DNA of 64,000 nt from an uncultured Lachnospiraceae bacterium. Lineage in GTDB: Bacteria > Bacillota > Clostridia > Lachnospirales > Lachnospiraceae. Both the position numbers and the translations under genes were made by a program. Location: assembly GCA_958402795.1 (NCBI GenBank), contig CATXUX010000014.1:18168-82167 (forward strand), in the 5' to 3' direction. Below, piece after piece: positions 16,989 through 25,118 of this stretch. A model generated the notes under the pieces. It saw only the letters and a list, made by a program, of their open reading frames with translations, was not told the origin of the DNA and made no database searches. Within the stretch, counting starts at the first letter, position 1. Each line of letters opens with the position of its first letter.

Positions 16989-17087
16989 CATAAGTTATGG
17001 GACATTGTTATTGCCGTTTAAAACTGTGAAAGCCGTGATTTGGCCGTGATTTAAGGTTGCATTTAAGGCTGCGATTTGAATTTTTTC

Positions 17088-17116
17088 TTGATAAACAGTG
17101 TCAGGTTTGGTATGAT
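17088..17116 (+). promoter_or_regulatory. promoter of the FHA gene
   Basis: TTGATA (17088-17093), 17-bp spacer, TATGAT (17111-17116). Confidence 0.7.
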
Positions 17117-17181
17117 GTGATAAGAAGTTCTGCAAAAGATCATGCCGGAACTAAAAAATACATTAAAGAAGAGAAGAAGTC

Positions 17182-17766
17182 ATGGAATACTGGATGATAA
17201 TGATTGTGCTGGGACTGATTGCGGCTGCGCTTGTCATTGCGATCATCGTGATCCTAGTGAAGGATCATAATGAGAAGATGGGTTATGACGACGAGGACGA
17301 TGATCTGCTGGAGGAGGATGACGAAGACGACGAGGATGAGGACGAATATGAACCTCCGAAACGCCGCCGGCAGACACGGACAAAAGAGCAGAAGCAGCCG
17401 GCAGTAAAAGAGACCACGCGAAAAAGGGAGCCTGCGAAGAAGCAGTGGAAGATCATACTGGAAAATCTGGATACATGGGAGAAATATACGTTCATTTTCT
17501 ACGATAACATCGGGATCGGCCGCGGCAATCGTACGCCGGAGTTTGAAAAGTATATTATGCTTCGTGATGATCCGCGGGTATCAAAGCTGCATTGCGCGAT
17601 TATCCGTAATGGCGATAGACTGTATCTCAAAGATCTGGATTCCAGAAACGGGACATACCTGAATGGAAAGGAGATTCAGCGCCCGATCGTGATCCAGCGG
17701 GAAGACGTCATTGAAGTAGGTGAGACAAAGATCGAAGTGAAAAAGATTCTGCGCGAGCGGGATTAA
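17182..17766 (+). CDS. membrane-anchored FHA-domain protein
   Basis: A 194-aa protein. An N-terminal transmembrane helix (about 4-26) is followed by a run of Asp and Glu (about 34-53), a basic linker, and a C-terminal forkhead-associated domain that binds phosphothreonine. The FHA motifs are present: GIGRGN, SKLHCAII (SxxH) and DLDSRNGTYLNG. It would act on the cytoplasmic side as a docking partner of a Ser/Thr kinase system. No kinase is in this window. A hairpin (GGCAGC/GCTGCC, 17771-17797) follows the gene without a good T-tract. Confidence 0.85.
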   Translation: MEYWMIMIVLGLIAAALVIAIIVILVKDHNEKMGYDDEDDDLLEEDDEDDEDEDEYEPPKRRRQTRTKEQKQPAVKETTRKREPAKKQWKIILENLDTWEKYTFIFYDNIGIGRGNRTPEFEKYIMLRDDPRVSKLHCAIIRNGDRLYLKDLDSRNGTYLNGKEIQRPIVIQREDVIEVGETKIEVKKILRERD

Positions 17767-17829
17767 CACAAAGGCAGCGTCGTAAAAGGGTGCTGCCTGT
17801 TCATAAATTTACAGAATAAGGAGGTTCTT

Positions 17830-20097
17830 ATGATTAAACTGTATGATAAGGGTGTCTATCTGATAAACGGCACCGAGATTGTGGAGGACAAAGGAGATGT
17901 GCAGACTCCCTTTGCAAGGGAAGAAGCGGCGAAGAATACGATTGCCTACGGAATTTTAAATGCGCACAATACATCGGGCAATATGGAGAATCTTCAGATT
18001 AAGTTTGATAAGCTGACGTCCCATGATATCACCTATGTAGGGATTATCCAGACGGCGCGCGCGTCGGGACTGGAGAAGTTCCCGATCCCGTATGTATTGA
18101 CAAACTGTCATAATTCTCTTTGTGCAGTGGGCGGTACGATCAATGAAGATGACCATATGTTTGGCCTGACTTGCGCGAAGAAATACGGCGGGGTATATGT
18201 TCCGCCTCATCAGGCGGTCATTCACCAGTATGCGCGTGAGATGCTGGCGGAAGGCGGGAAGATGATTCTTGGTTCTGACAGCCATACCCGTTATGGCGCT
18301 CTTGGCACGATGGCGATGGGCGAGGGCGGACCGGAACTTGTAAAGCAGCTTCTGAATAAGACCTACGATATTAAAATGCCGGGTGTGATTGCCATTTACC
18401 TGGACGGAGAGCCTGCAAAAGGTGTCGGACCGCAGGATGTGGCGCTGGCTATTATCGGAGCAACATTTGCAAACGGATATGTGAATAATAAAGTCATGGA
18501 ATTTGTCGGACCGGGTGTCGGAAAACTGAGCGCTGACTTCCGGATCGGCATTGACGTGATGACGACAGAGACGACTTGTCTGTCCTCGATCTGGAGAACG
18601 GATGAGACGATCCGGGAATATTATGAGATCCACAACAGACCGGAAGACTATAAAGAACTGAATCCGGGGGCATGTGCATACTATGACGGTATGGTTTATG
18701 TAAACTTAAGCGAGATCAGGCCGATGATCGCGATGCCGTTCCATCCGAGCAATGTATATACGATTGATGAACTGAATGAGAATCTGGAGGACATTCTGTA
18801 CGATGTAGAGCAGAAGGCGCTTGTCAGTCTGGACGGCGCAGTGGAGTATAAGCTCCGGGATAAGATCGTGGACGGCAGACTGTATGTAGAGCAGGGCGTG
18901 ATCGCAGGCTGCGCGGGCGGCGGATTTGAGAATATCTGTGCGGCGGCAGACATTATGAGAGGAAAGAATATCGGCGCCGATGCATTTACACTCAGTGTGT
19001 ATCCGGCAAGTACCCCGATTTATATGGAACTTGTGAAGAATGGCGCAGTTGCAGATCTGATGGGAGCGGGTGCGATTGTGAAGACCGCGTTCTGCGGACC
19101 GTGTTTCGGTGCGGGAGATACACCGGCAAATAATGCGTTCTCGATCCGTCATTCCACCAGGAACTTCCCGAACCGTGAAGGTTCCAAACTGCAGAACGGA
19201 CAGATTTCTTCCGTTGCACTGATGGATGCACGTTCCATAGCGGCAACCGCAGCCAACAAGGGATTCCTGACCGCGGCGACGGATATGGACGTAGAATATA
19301 CCGGACCGAAATATCACTTTGATTCTACCATTTATGCGAACCGTGTCTTTGACAGTAAGGGCAAGGCAGATCCGTCTGTAGAGATTCAGTTCGGGCCAAA
19401 TATCAAAGACTGGCCGGCAATGTCCGCGCTGCCGGAGAATTTGATCCTGAAGGTTGTATCGGAAATCCATGATCCGGTAACAACAACAGATGAACTGATT
19501 CCGTCCGGAGAGACGTCTTCGTATCGCTCTAACCCACTGGGACTTGCGGAGTTCGCACTTTCCAGAAAGGATCCGGAGTATGTCGGACGTGCCAAGACCG
19601 TTCAGGCGGCACAGAAAGCGATTGAGAGCGGAAAGTGTCCGCTGGATGCACTGGAAGAGCTGAAACCGGTTATGGAGACGATCCGGAAAGCATATCCGGA
19701 AGTCGGAGAGGGAAACATCGGCGTCGGGAGCACGATTTTTGCTGTGAAGCCGGGCGACGGTTCCGCACGGGAACAGGCGGCGTCCTGCCAGAAAGTGCTT
19801 GGAGGCTGGGCGAATATCGCCAATGAGTATGCAACGAAGCGTTACCGCTCGAATCTGATCAACTGGGGAATGCTGCCGTTCTTGACAGAAGCAGAGCATA
19901 CCGCGCTGCCGTTCCAGAATGGAGATTATATCTTTGTTCCGGAAATCCGTAGCGTGATCGAGGAAAAGCAGACAACGGTAAAAGCGTATGTAGTTGGCGA
20001 TGAGCTGAAAGAAATAGAACTGAAGCTCGGAGAAATGACAGATGCGGAACGTGAGATTATCCTCAAGGGGTGTCTGATCAATTATTACAGAGGATAA
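17830..20097 (+). CDS. aconitase-family hydratase (YbhJ-like)
   Basis: A 755-aa aconitase superfamily protein with the catalytic domain and the C-terminal swivel domain. The [4Fe-4S] cysteines are recognisable in IAGCAGGGFENI and FCGPCFGAGD; the usual CTNTSNP after the first cysteine is replaced. SDSHTRYGALGTMAMGEGG and IRHSTRNFPNREG follow the family pattern. It probably converts citrate to isocitrate. With citrate synthase at 27581 it would make the first steps to 2-oxoglutarate for glutamate (inference). The divergence leaves another hydratase substrate possible. The start follows AAGGAGGTTCTT. Confidence 0.82.
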   Translation: MIKLYDKGVYLINGTEIVEDKGDVQTPFAREEAAKNTIAYGILNAHNTSGNMENLQIKFDKLTSHDITYVGIIQTARASGLEKFPIPYVLTNCHNSLCAVGGTINEDDHMFGLTCAKKYGGVYVPPHQAVIHQYAREMLAEGGKMILGSDSHTRYGALGTMAMGEGGPELVKQLLNKTYDIKMPGVIAIYLDGEPAKGVGPQDVALAIIGATFANGYVNNKVMEFVGPGVGKLSADFRIGIDVMTTETTCLSSIWRTDETIREYYEIHNRPEDYKELNPGACAYYDGMVYVNLSEIRPMIAMPFHPSNVYTIDELNENLEDILYDVEQKALVSLDGAVEYKLRDKIVDGRLYVEQGVIAGCAGGGFENICAAADIMRGKNIGADAFTLSVYPASTPIYMELVKNGAVADLMGAGAIVKTAFCGPCFGAGDTPANNAFSIRHSTRNFPNREGSKLQNGQISSVALMDARSIAATAANKGFLTAATDMDVEYTGPKYHFDSTIYANRVFDSKGKADPSVEIQFGPNIKDWPAMSALPENLILKVVSEIHDPVTTTDELIPSGETSSYRSNPLGLAEFALSRKDPEYVGRAKTVQAAQKAIESGKCPLDALEELKPVMETIRKAYPEVGEGNIGVGSTIFAVKPGDGSAREQAASCQKVLGGWANIANEYATKRYRSNLINWGMLPFLTEAEHTALPFQNGDYIFVPEIRSVIEEKQTTVKAYVVGDELKEIELKLGEMTDAEREIILKGCLINYYRG

Positions 20098-20146
20098 AAG
20101 ATCTGGGAAAGAGGTATTTCAGAAAGTGATCGGAAATGGTTCTGGG

Positions 20147-20175
20147 TTGTTATTTGGCCAGACCGCAGTTATAAT
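20147..20175 (+). promoter_or_regulatory. promoter of a candidate small RNA
   Basis: TTGTTA (20147-20152), 17-bp spacer, TATAAT (20170-20175). It lies 50 nt after the hydratase stop and has no gene for 280 nt downstream. Confidence 0.65.
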
Positions 20176-20181
20176 GGCAAA

Positions 20182-20340
20182 AGCGCACCTGAAATTAAGG
20201 GTGCGTTTTTTTATGATATAGGAAACTTCGTTTTCTATATCATAAAACCCTCCGGTGGATGCGCACTGCGCGCAAGTGGAAAATGGCTGCAAATGCAGCC
20301 GCGCTTCGGCGCGAGAATGTGCAAAGCACATTCTTTTTTA
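20182..20340 (+). ncRNA. candidate structured small RNA made of serial hairpins
   Basis: Downstream of the promoter at 20147-20175 come six hairpins in 160 nt. They are CGCACC/GGTGCG plus T-tract (20184-20212); a 16-bp stem closed by TTC (20211-20245); TGCGC/GCGCA (20260-20274); GGCTGC/GCAGCC (20285-20300); CGCGC-TTCG-GCGCG (20300-20313); and the terminator AGAATGTGC/GCACATTCT plus T6 (20314-20339). No reading frame is supported. The first hairpin may also be the terminator of the hydratase gene. The array looks like a repeat-type element I would expect elsewhere in the genome, but that is memory-based and unchecked. Confidence 0.55.
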
Positions 20341-20454
20341 TAGGAAAATCTGTATAGGGAGGATGATCCGATATATGTAAGTTTTTATAAATGGAATGCA
20401 ACAAAAGACTTGTTTTTTGACTCTTATCTAATAGAACGGAAGGGGGGGATGGTG

Positions 20455-20967
20455 ATGAGCGCGCAGGAGAAAAGTTCAGAGCAGGATCTGATCAGGAAAG
20501 CAAAAAAGGGAGACGTAAAAGCGTTTTCAGAGCTGTATGCACAGATATATAAGGATTTGTACAGATTTGCGCTGTTTACGATGAAACATCCGCAGGACGC
20601 CGAGGATGTGGTGAGTGAAACTGTGATCGCGGCATATGAGAATATGCGAAAGCTAAAGAAGGAAGAAGCGTTTCGGGGATGGATATTTACGATCCTTGCA
20701 AATCAGTGCAAAAAGCATCTCCGGAGCAGGAAAGAGACGGAAGAACTGCCAGAGAATATCGCATCGGAAGAGATGGATCATGCCGGATGTCATGATGTGA
20801 GAGAGGCATTTATGAGTCTGGATGAAGAAGACCGGATGATTGTGGCGTGCTCTGTGTTAGAAGGATATTCCAGTGAGGAGATCGGGGACCTCATGGAGAT
20901 GAATCCGGCGACAGTACGTTCGCGAAAGTCCAGGGCACTGGGGAAGATGCGGAAGGTATTGGCGTAG
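20455..20967 (+). CDS. ECF-type RNA polymerase sigma factor
   Basis: A 170-aa sigma factor with region 2 (YRFALFTMKHPQDAEDVVSET) and region 4 (MSLDEEDRMIVACSVLEGYSSEEIGDLM, then TVRSRKSRALGKM). I chose the ATG at 20455, which stands about 7 nt after a strong AAGGGGGGG; ATG 20449 lies too close to it. The membrane beta-propeller gene follows after 15 nt and is the likely cognate regulator. Confidence 0.9.
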   Translation: MSAQEKSSEQDLIRKAKKGDVKAFSELYAQIYKDLYRFALFTMKHPQDAEDVVSETVIAAYENMRKLKKEEAFRGWIFTILANQCKKHLRSRKETEELPENIASEEMDHAGCHDVREAFMSLDEEDRMIVACSVLEGYSSEEIGDLMEMNPATVRSRKSRALGKMRKVLA

Positions 20968-20982
20968 AAAGGGGAATTTAAC

Positions 20983-23118
20983 ATGAAATTGGATGGAGAA
21001 GAGTTAAAAAACGGTCATACGGAAAAACAGGTTGAGAGTATACAGGAAGACCATGCCGGGCGCGAACAGGAGCGAGAACTTGAGGAAGCATTACGCCGCA
21101 GTGCGCAGGACGTTGAGGTTCCGAATTCTCTGCGCCCGGAAAATATGGATAAACTGCTTGCTGAAACTGCAGATAAGAAAAAAAGGCGGTCTCACCGTCG
21201 TCGGGCCTGGACGTGGGCGGCGGCAGCGTGCTGCGTGTGCGCAGTTGGTCTGACCGCATGGGGGATTGGGCGAAAAAATTCCGCCGAACAGATGGCAGCA
21301 TTTGCAGTTTCAGGATCTGTAGATGAAGATGCGGGGCAGACCGGCGACAGTGCCGTGGCGGACAGAGGAACATCGTCAGGAGATGCCGCAGAAAGTACAG
21401 TGGGCAGCGGTACCTCAGGGGTGAACCTGATTGCTGAGGCAACGGATTATGACCAGATTTATGATTATATTGAAGCAGAGGCGGACACGCAGAAGAGCTC
21501 ACGCAACACCGGAGAATGGAAAGCAGCAGACGAAGCCGTATCAGACAGTGCGGCGGCGAGTACGTCGTCCGGCGCTTCATATGAAAGTTTTTCCACAGAT
21601 TCCGGAAATTACTCGGATACGAATATTCGTGAGGACGGTGTGGGAGAGGGAGACGCAGTCAAAACGGACGGCAAGAATTTATACATTGCGAATGAACAGC
21701 GCGTACAGATCGTTGGAATCAGGGAGGGAGAGCTGGAAGAGCTTGGAACGATCCGCCTGGAGGATGAACAGTATATTTCTGAGATTTACGTAAAAGACGA
21801 AGTCCTTCTGATCATGTATACGAAATCGGAATACAATGACGAATATGAAACCTATAAAACATATACGGTTGCGGAGACTTATGATGTCAGCAATCCGGAA
21901 AAACCGCAGTCTGCGGGCAAGGTGACGCAGAGCGGTAATTTTGATACCATGCGTGTGAATGGAGATTATGTGTATCTGCTGAGCGATTTTTATGCGCCGG
22001 CATCTGTCTCAAGGAAGGATGTGGCGGAATATATCCCGTCGGTTCAAGGAGAACTTATAGAATCTGGCAGTATTCTTCTCCCGGAATATCAGCGGGGAAA
22101 CCAGTATACGATCGTCTCTACGTTTTCGCTGAAGGATCCGGAGGAGAAAATCGACAGCAGAGCAATCTTCGGGTGCTCCGGACTGGTGTATGTAAGTGGA
22201 GAGAATATCTATGTCTGTGAGACGGATTACAGTCCGGAGGACGCTGATGTGTCCCAGACCTGTATACGGAAAGTTGCATATGCGGACGGAAAACTGCAGC
22301 CGGTTGGCCAGACACGGGTTGACGGTACATTAAACGATTCATTCAGTATCGACGAATATGAAGGAAATCTCCGGATTGTGACGACGGTAACGGCGGTAAA
22401 CGATGACGCAGGCGGGTGGAGCCCTTTCTTTTCTTCGGAATCCGATGCATCCGCAGCAGACGCCGGTACCGTGCGGGAGGACAGCAATTCACTTTATATA
22501 CTGGATGAGAATCTGAAAGAACAGGGCAGAATTGAAGGACTGGCCGAGGACGAGCAGATTTATTCCGCGAGATTCATAGGAGATACCGGGTATTTTGTGA
22601 CGTATAAGCAGGTAGATCCTTTGTTCTCGGTAGATTTATCAGATCCCGCGAACCCGGAAGTGCTGGGAGAACTGAAAATACCGGGATTTTCCGAATATCT
22701 GCATCCATATGGAGACGGACTGCTGCTGGGAATCGGAATGGATGTGGACGAGACGGGGACGACAACGAACGGTGTGAAGCTGTCGATGTTCGATATATCC
22801 AATCCGTCGGACGTTCAGGAAATTGCGAAACATGTGTTGGAAGATTGCTATTCCGCTGAGGTTTCGTATGACTATAAGGCTGCGCTTCTCGACAGCGAAA
22901 AGAATCTGATCGGATTTTCCGCGTACGGACAGGGAAAGATGTACTATATCTATTCATACAGCGAAGACGGCTTTACATGTCTGTTCGAGAGGGAACTTTC
23001 GGGATACGGGACTGTACGGGGAATCTATGTAGGCGATATGTTCTATCTTGTCGCAGGAAATACAGTCGAATCCTATCAGTTGTCCGATTTCACAAAAGTA
23101 GATGATATCGTATTATAA
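20983..23118 (+). CDS. membrane-anchored beta-propeller protein (PF09826-like), probable anti-sigma partner
   Basis: A 711-aa protein. A charged cytoplasmic N-terminus (about 1-75) precedes one transmembrane helix (about 76-95), a Ser/Gly/Asp-rich linker, and a large extracytoplasmic beta-propeller. Recurring propeller strands of the type VKTDGKNLYIANEQRVQIVG, DISNPSDVQE and YIYSYSEDGFTCLF are visible. It lies right after an ECF sigma gene. The cytoplasmic-TM-sensor layout suggests it holds or releases that sigma factor in response to an envelope signal (inference). No peptidase site is seen. Confidence 0.8.
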   Translation: MKLDGEELKNGHTEKQVESIQEDHAGREQERELEEALRRSAQDVEVPNSLRPENMDKLLAETADKKKRRSHRRRAWTWAAAACCVCAVGLTAWGIGRKNSAEQMAAFAVSGSVDEDAGQTGDSAVADRGTSSGDAAESTVGSGTSGVNLIAEATDYDQIYDYIEAEADTQKSSRNTGEWKAADEAVSDSAAASTSSGASYESFSTDSGNYSDTNIREDGVGEGDAVKTDGKNLYIANEQRVQIVGIREGELEELGTIRLEDEQYISEIYVKDEVLLIMYTKSEYNDEYETYKTYTVAETYDVSNPEKPQSAGKVTQSGNFDTMRVNGDYVYLLSDFYAPASVSRKDVAEYIPSVQGELIESGSILLPEYQRGNQYTIVSTFSLKDPEEKIDSRAIFGCSGLVYVSGENIYVCETDYSPEDADVSQTCIRKVAYADGKLQPVGQTRVDGTLNDSFSIDEYEGNLRIVTTVTAVNDDAGGWSPFFSSESDASAADAGTVREDSNSLYILDENLKEQGRIEGLAEDEQIYSARFIGDTGYFVTYKQVDPLFSVDLSDPANPEVLGELKIPGFSEYLHPYGDGLLLGIGMDVDETGTTTNGVKLSMFDISNPSDVQEIAKHVLEDCYSAEVSYDYKAALLDSEKNLIGFSAYGQGKMYYIYSYSEDGFTCLFERELSGYGTVRGIYVGDMFYLVAGNTVESYQLSDFTKVDDIVL

Positions 23119-23129
23119 AATTGTGTGGT

Positions 23130-23363
23130 CTACGATATATGGGATGCACACGGAAAGTTTTTGCACTTCAAAAAAGTATATTGAAAACTATTTCTGCATA
23201 TGCTATAATGCCAGTAGGCAAAAAGAGATGCAAAAGTTCCATGTGAACAAAGAACGAAATCCCCGAACCGTGTTGCAGCACAGTTCGGGGGTTCTTCTTT
23301 TCTTTTATAGTGGCAAGCTACACCAGCCAAAACGGCGATTAAAAAAGATGCAAATAACTCCAT
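23130..23363 (-). CDS. small hydrophobic Fst/holin-like toxin frame, probably truncated
   Basis: The frame begins MELFASFLIAVLAGVACHY, one hydrophobic helix like type I toxins of the Fst kind. It has a very strong ribosome binding site (GGGAGGAGGTG, 5 nt before the ATG at 23363). After the helix it reads KRKEEPPNC and runs into its own terminator stem without a stop codon, so the expected polar tail is missing. The frame formally continues to 23130, but the transcript should end near 23255. It is either a dead toxin or a non-stop message. A -10 box TACAAT lies on the minus strand at 23414-23409. Confidence 0.5.
   Translation of the reverse strand: MELFASFLIAVLAGVACHYKRKEEPPNCAATRFGDFVLCSHGTFASLFAYWHYSICRNSFQYTFLKCKNFPCASHIS
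23181..23209 (+). promoter_or_regulatory. promoter of the antisense RNA
   Basis: TTGAAA (23181-23186), 17-bp spacer, TATAAT (23204-23209); near-consensus. Confidence 0.8.
23216..23308 (+). ncRNA. candidate antitoxin RNA of a par/Fst-like type I toxin-antitoxin locus
   Basis: A roughly 90-nt RNA expected from the promoter at 23181-23209. It carries GATGCAAA...TCCATGTGAACA (23227-23249), an imperfect copy of 23347-23370. That makes it complementary to the start region of the convergent toxin mRNA, with 12 uninterrupted base pairs over the AUG. It ends in a strong hairpin (23261-23290) shared with the toxin transcript on the other strand. This is the par_pAD1 arrangement: convergent RNAs, direct repeats and a bidirectional terminator. 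Confidence 0.65.
23261..23308. terminator. bidirectional terminator of the toxin/antisense pair
   Basis: CCCCGAAC-GTG (23261-23272) pairs with CAC-GTTCGGGG (23279-23290). A T-rich tail follows on the plus strand (GTTCTTCTTTTCTTTT). The minus strand has a weaker tail, ATTTCGTTCTTTG. Confidence 0.85.
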
Positions 23364-23526
23364 GTGAACACCTCCTCCCTGTTGCGGGTGTCGGTGAGCA
23401 ACAAATTGATTGTAGCATATTATTTAATGTTTTTGTACTTAAAAATTTTCAAACGGAAATACTGGCAAGAAACTGCATGATATGCTAAGATAGTGACATT
23501 ATTATGAAGAAAGGAACAGCGGATAT

Positions 23527-24288
23527 ATGGAGAATGAATCACGCTTTCAGGAGAAGCTGCACAAGCTCCTGGAACGGGCGGAAGAGAATGGAAACCGCCT
23601 GTCGGGCGATGAAGTAAAGAGTGTTTTGGCAGAGGAGCATCTGACGGAGGATCAGATGCAGATGGTGTTTGATTTTCTGCTGATGAAAAAAATCACGCTG
23701 ACGGGATATTATTATGCGGAACGTCAGTCAGATCCGGCAGAAGCAGAAGAATTTACGGAGGAAGAAAAGCGCTATCTGGAGCATTACCGGTCGGATTTAG
23801 AAGCAATGGAACCGGAGAAAACAGGAGAACGTGAGAGGTTGTTTCAAGCGGCGTCTGAAGAAGATCCGGAAGCAAGACGCCGTCTTACAGAATTGTATCT
23901 GCCGGTTGTTCTAGATACAGCGAAGGCACTGCATGAGCCGGGAGTCCACATCGGGGACATGGTTCAGGAAGGTAATTTAAGTCTGATCCTGGCGGTAGAA
24001 ATGATCACGGACGCGGCAGATGCGGACGTATTTATCCGCAGAGAGATTCGCAGGGGAATTCTTTCGGTGGTGGATGAACAGAAGGATACGGAACGAAAGG
24101 GAAATCAGATTGCGGACCGGGCGAATGAACTGAATGATCTGCTGCACGAGATGGCCGAGGAGGAAGGCCGTGCAGTTACCATGCAGGAGGTCGCAGAGCG
24201 GATGCAGATCTCCGTTGAGGAGGTTCTGGACATTGTGAAGCTGGCAGGGGAGGATTTGTACGACAAATATAAGGATGAGGGCAAATGA
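23527..24288 (+). CDS. sigma-70-like protein with region 1.1 and partial regions 2-3, no region 4
   Basis: A 253-aa protein. The first 65 residues (LLERAEENGNRLSGDEVKSVL...) match sigma-70 region 1.1. Residues from about 120 onward resemble a degenerate region 2: LYLPVVLDTAKAL and GDMVQEGNLSLILAVEM in place of DLIQEGNIGLM. The end (VTMQEVAERMQISVEEVLDIVKLA) matches region 3. The -35-binding region 4 is absent and the -10-reading part is poor. It may bind core polymerase without normal promoter selection (inference). It overlaps tatD by 4 nt. Confidence 0.75.
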   Translation: MENESRFQEKLHKLLERAEENGNRLSGDEVKSVLAEEHLTEDQMQMVFDFLLMKKITLTGYYYAERQSDPAEAEEFTEEEKRYLEHYRSDLEAMEPEKTGERERLFQAASEEDPEARRRLTELYLPVVLDTAKALHEPGVHIGDMVQEGNLSLILAVEMITDAADADVFIRREIRRGILSVVDEQKDTERKGNQIADRANELNDLLHEMAEEEGRAVTMQEVAERMQISVEEVLDIVKLAGEDLYDKYKDEGK

Positions 24289-25049
24289 TTATAGATACGC
24301 ATGCACATTATGATGATGAACAGTTTGAGGAGGGCAGGGACGTACTGCTTCGCTCCATGGAGGCCGGAGAAATTGGCGCAATCGTCAATGCGAGTGCGTC
24401 TGTGGACTCATGGGAGCGGGTTTTGGAACTCACCAGAACATATCCGTTTATATACGGAATGATCGGGGTGCATCCGGATGAAGTGGGAGATCTGGACGAG
24501 GAGCGCTTTGCAAAGATGGAGCGGCTGCTATCAGAGGATAAGATCGTTGCAGTCGGAGAGATTGGGTTAGATTATTACTGGGATAAGGAGAGCCACGAAG
24601 AGCAGAAACGGTGGTTTATCCGGCAGCTTGAGCTGGCGCGCAGGAAGAATCTGCCGGTCAATATTCACAGCAGGGAAGCCGCAGCAGACACGATGGAGAT
24701 TATGAAGCAGTATGCGCAGGGAATGAACGCGATCATTCACTGCTATTCCTATTCCCGGGAAATGGCGGAAGCGTATGTAAAGATGGGATATCTGATCGGG
24801 GTTGGCGGTGTGGTTACGTTCAAAAACGCGAAACGGCTGAAAGAGACGGTAAAGGCGGTTCCACTGACGCACATCGTATTGGAGACAGACTGTCCGTACC
24901 TGGCGCCGGAGCCGAACCGGGGAAAGCGGAATTCCTCGTTGAATCTGCCCTATGTGGCGCAGGCAGTCGCAGAGCTGAAAGACACGACTGTGGAGGAAGT
25001 GATCCGTGTCACAGAGGAAAATGCAAAGAGGTTTTACGCTCTTCCATAG
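24285..25049 (+). CDS. tatD: TatD-family metal-dependent deoxyribonuclease
   Basis: A 254-aa TIM-barrel hydrolase (YabD type). Metal ligands are in IDTHAHYDD, GEIGLDYYWD, NIHSREA and IIHCYS; the C-terminal ETDCPYLAPEPNRGKRN is the family signature. It is thought to act in DNA or tRNA end processing. The ATG overlaps the stop of the sigma-like gene. In Bacillus the neighbourhood is metS-yabD-rnmV-ksgA; here rsmA is near at 26550 but rnmV is missing. Confidence 0.94.
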   Translation: MIIDTHAHYDDEQFEEGRDVLLRSMEAGEIGAIVNASASVDSWERVLELTRTYPFIYGMIGVHPDEVGDLDEERFAKMERLLSEDKIVAVGEIGLDYYWDKESHEEQKRWFIRQLELARRKNLPVNIHSREAAADTMEIMKQYAQGMNAIIHCYSYSREMAEAYVKMGYLIGVGGVVTFKNAKRLKETVKAVPLTHIVLETDCPYLAPEPNRGKRNSSLNLPYVAQAVAELKDTTVEEVIRVTEENAKRFYALP

Positions 25050-25060
25050 GGGAATTACGT

Positions 25061-25098
25061 AAAAAACAGACGCCCGGATCCGGTACGGCGGGCGTCTG
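25061..25098 (-). terminator. terminator of the phosphofructokinase gene
   Basis: CAGACGCCCG (25067-25076) pairs with CGGGCGTCTG (25089-25098). On the minus strand it is followed by TTTTTT. Confidence 0.85.
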
Positions 25099-25118
25099 TA
25101 AAAGGACATTTATGTATT

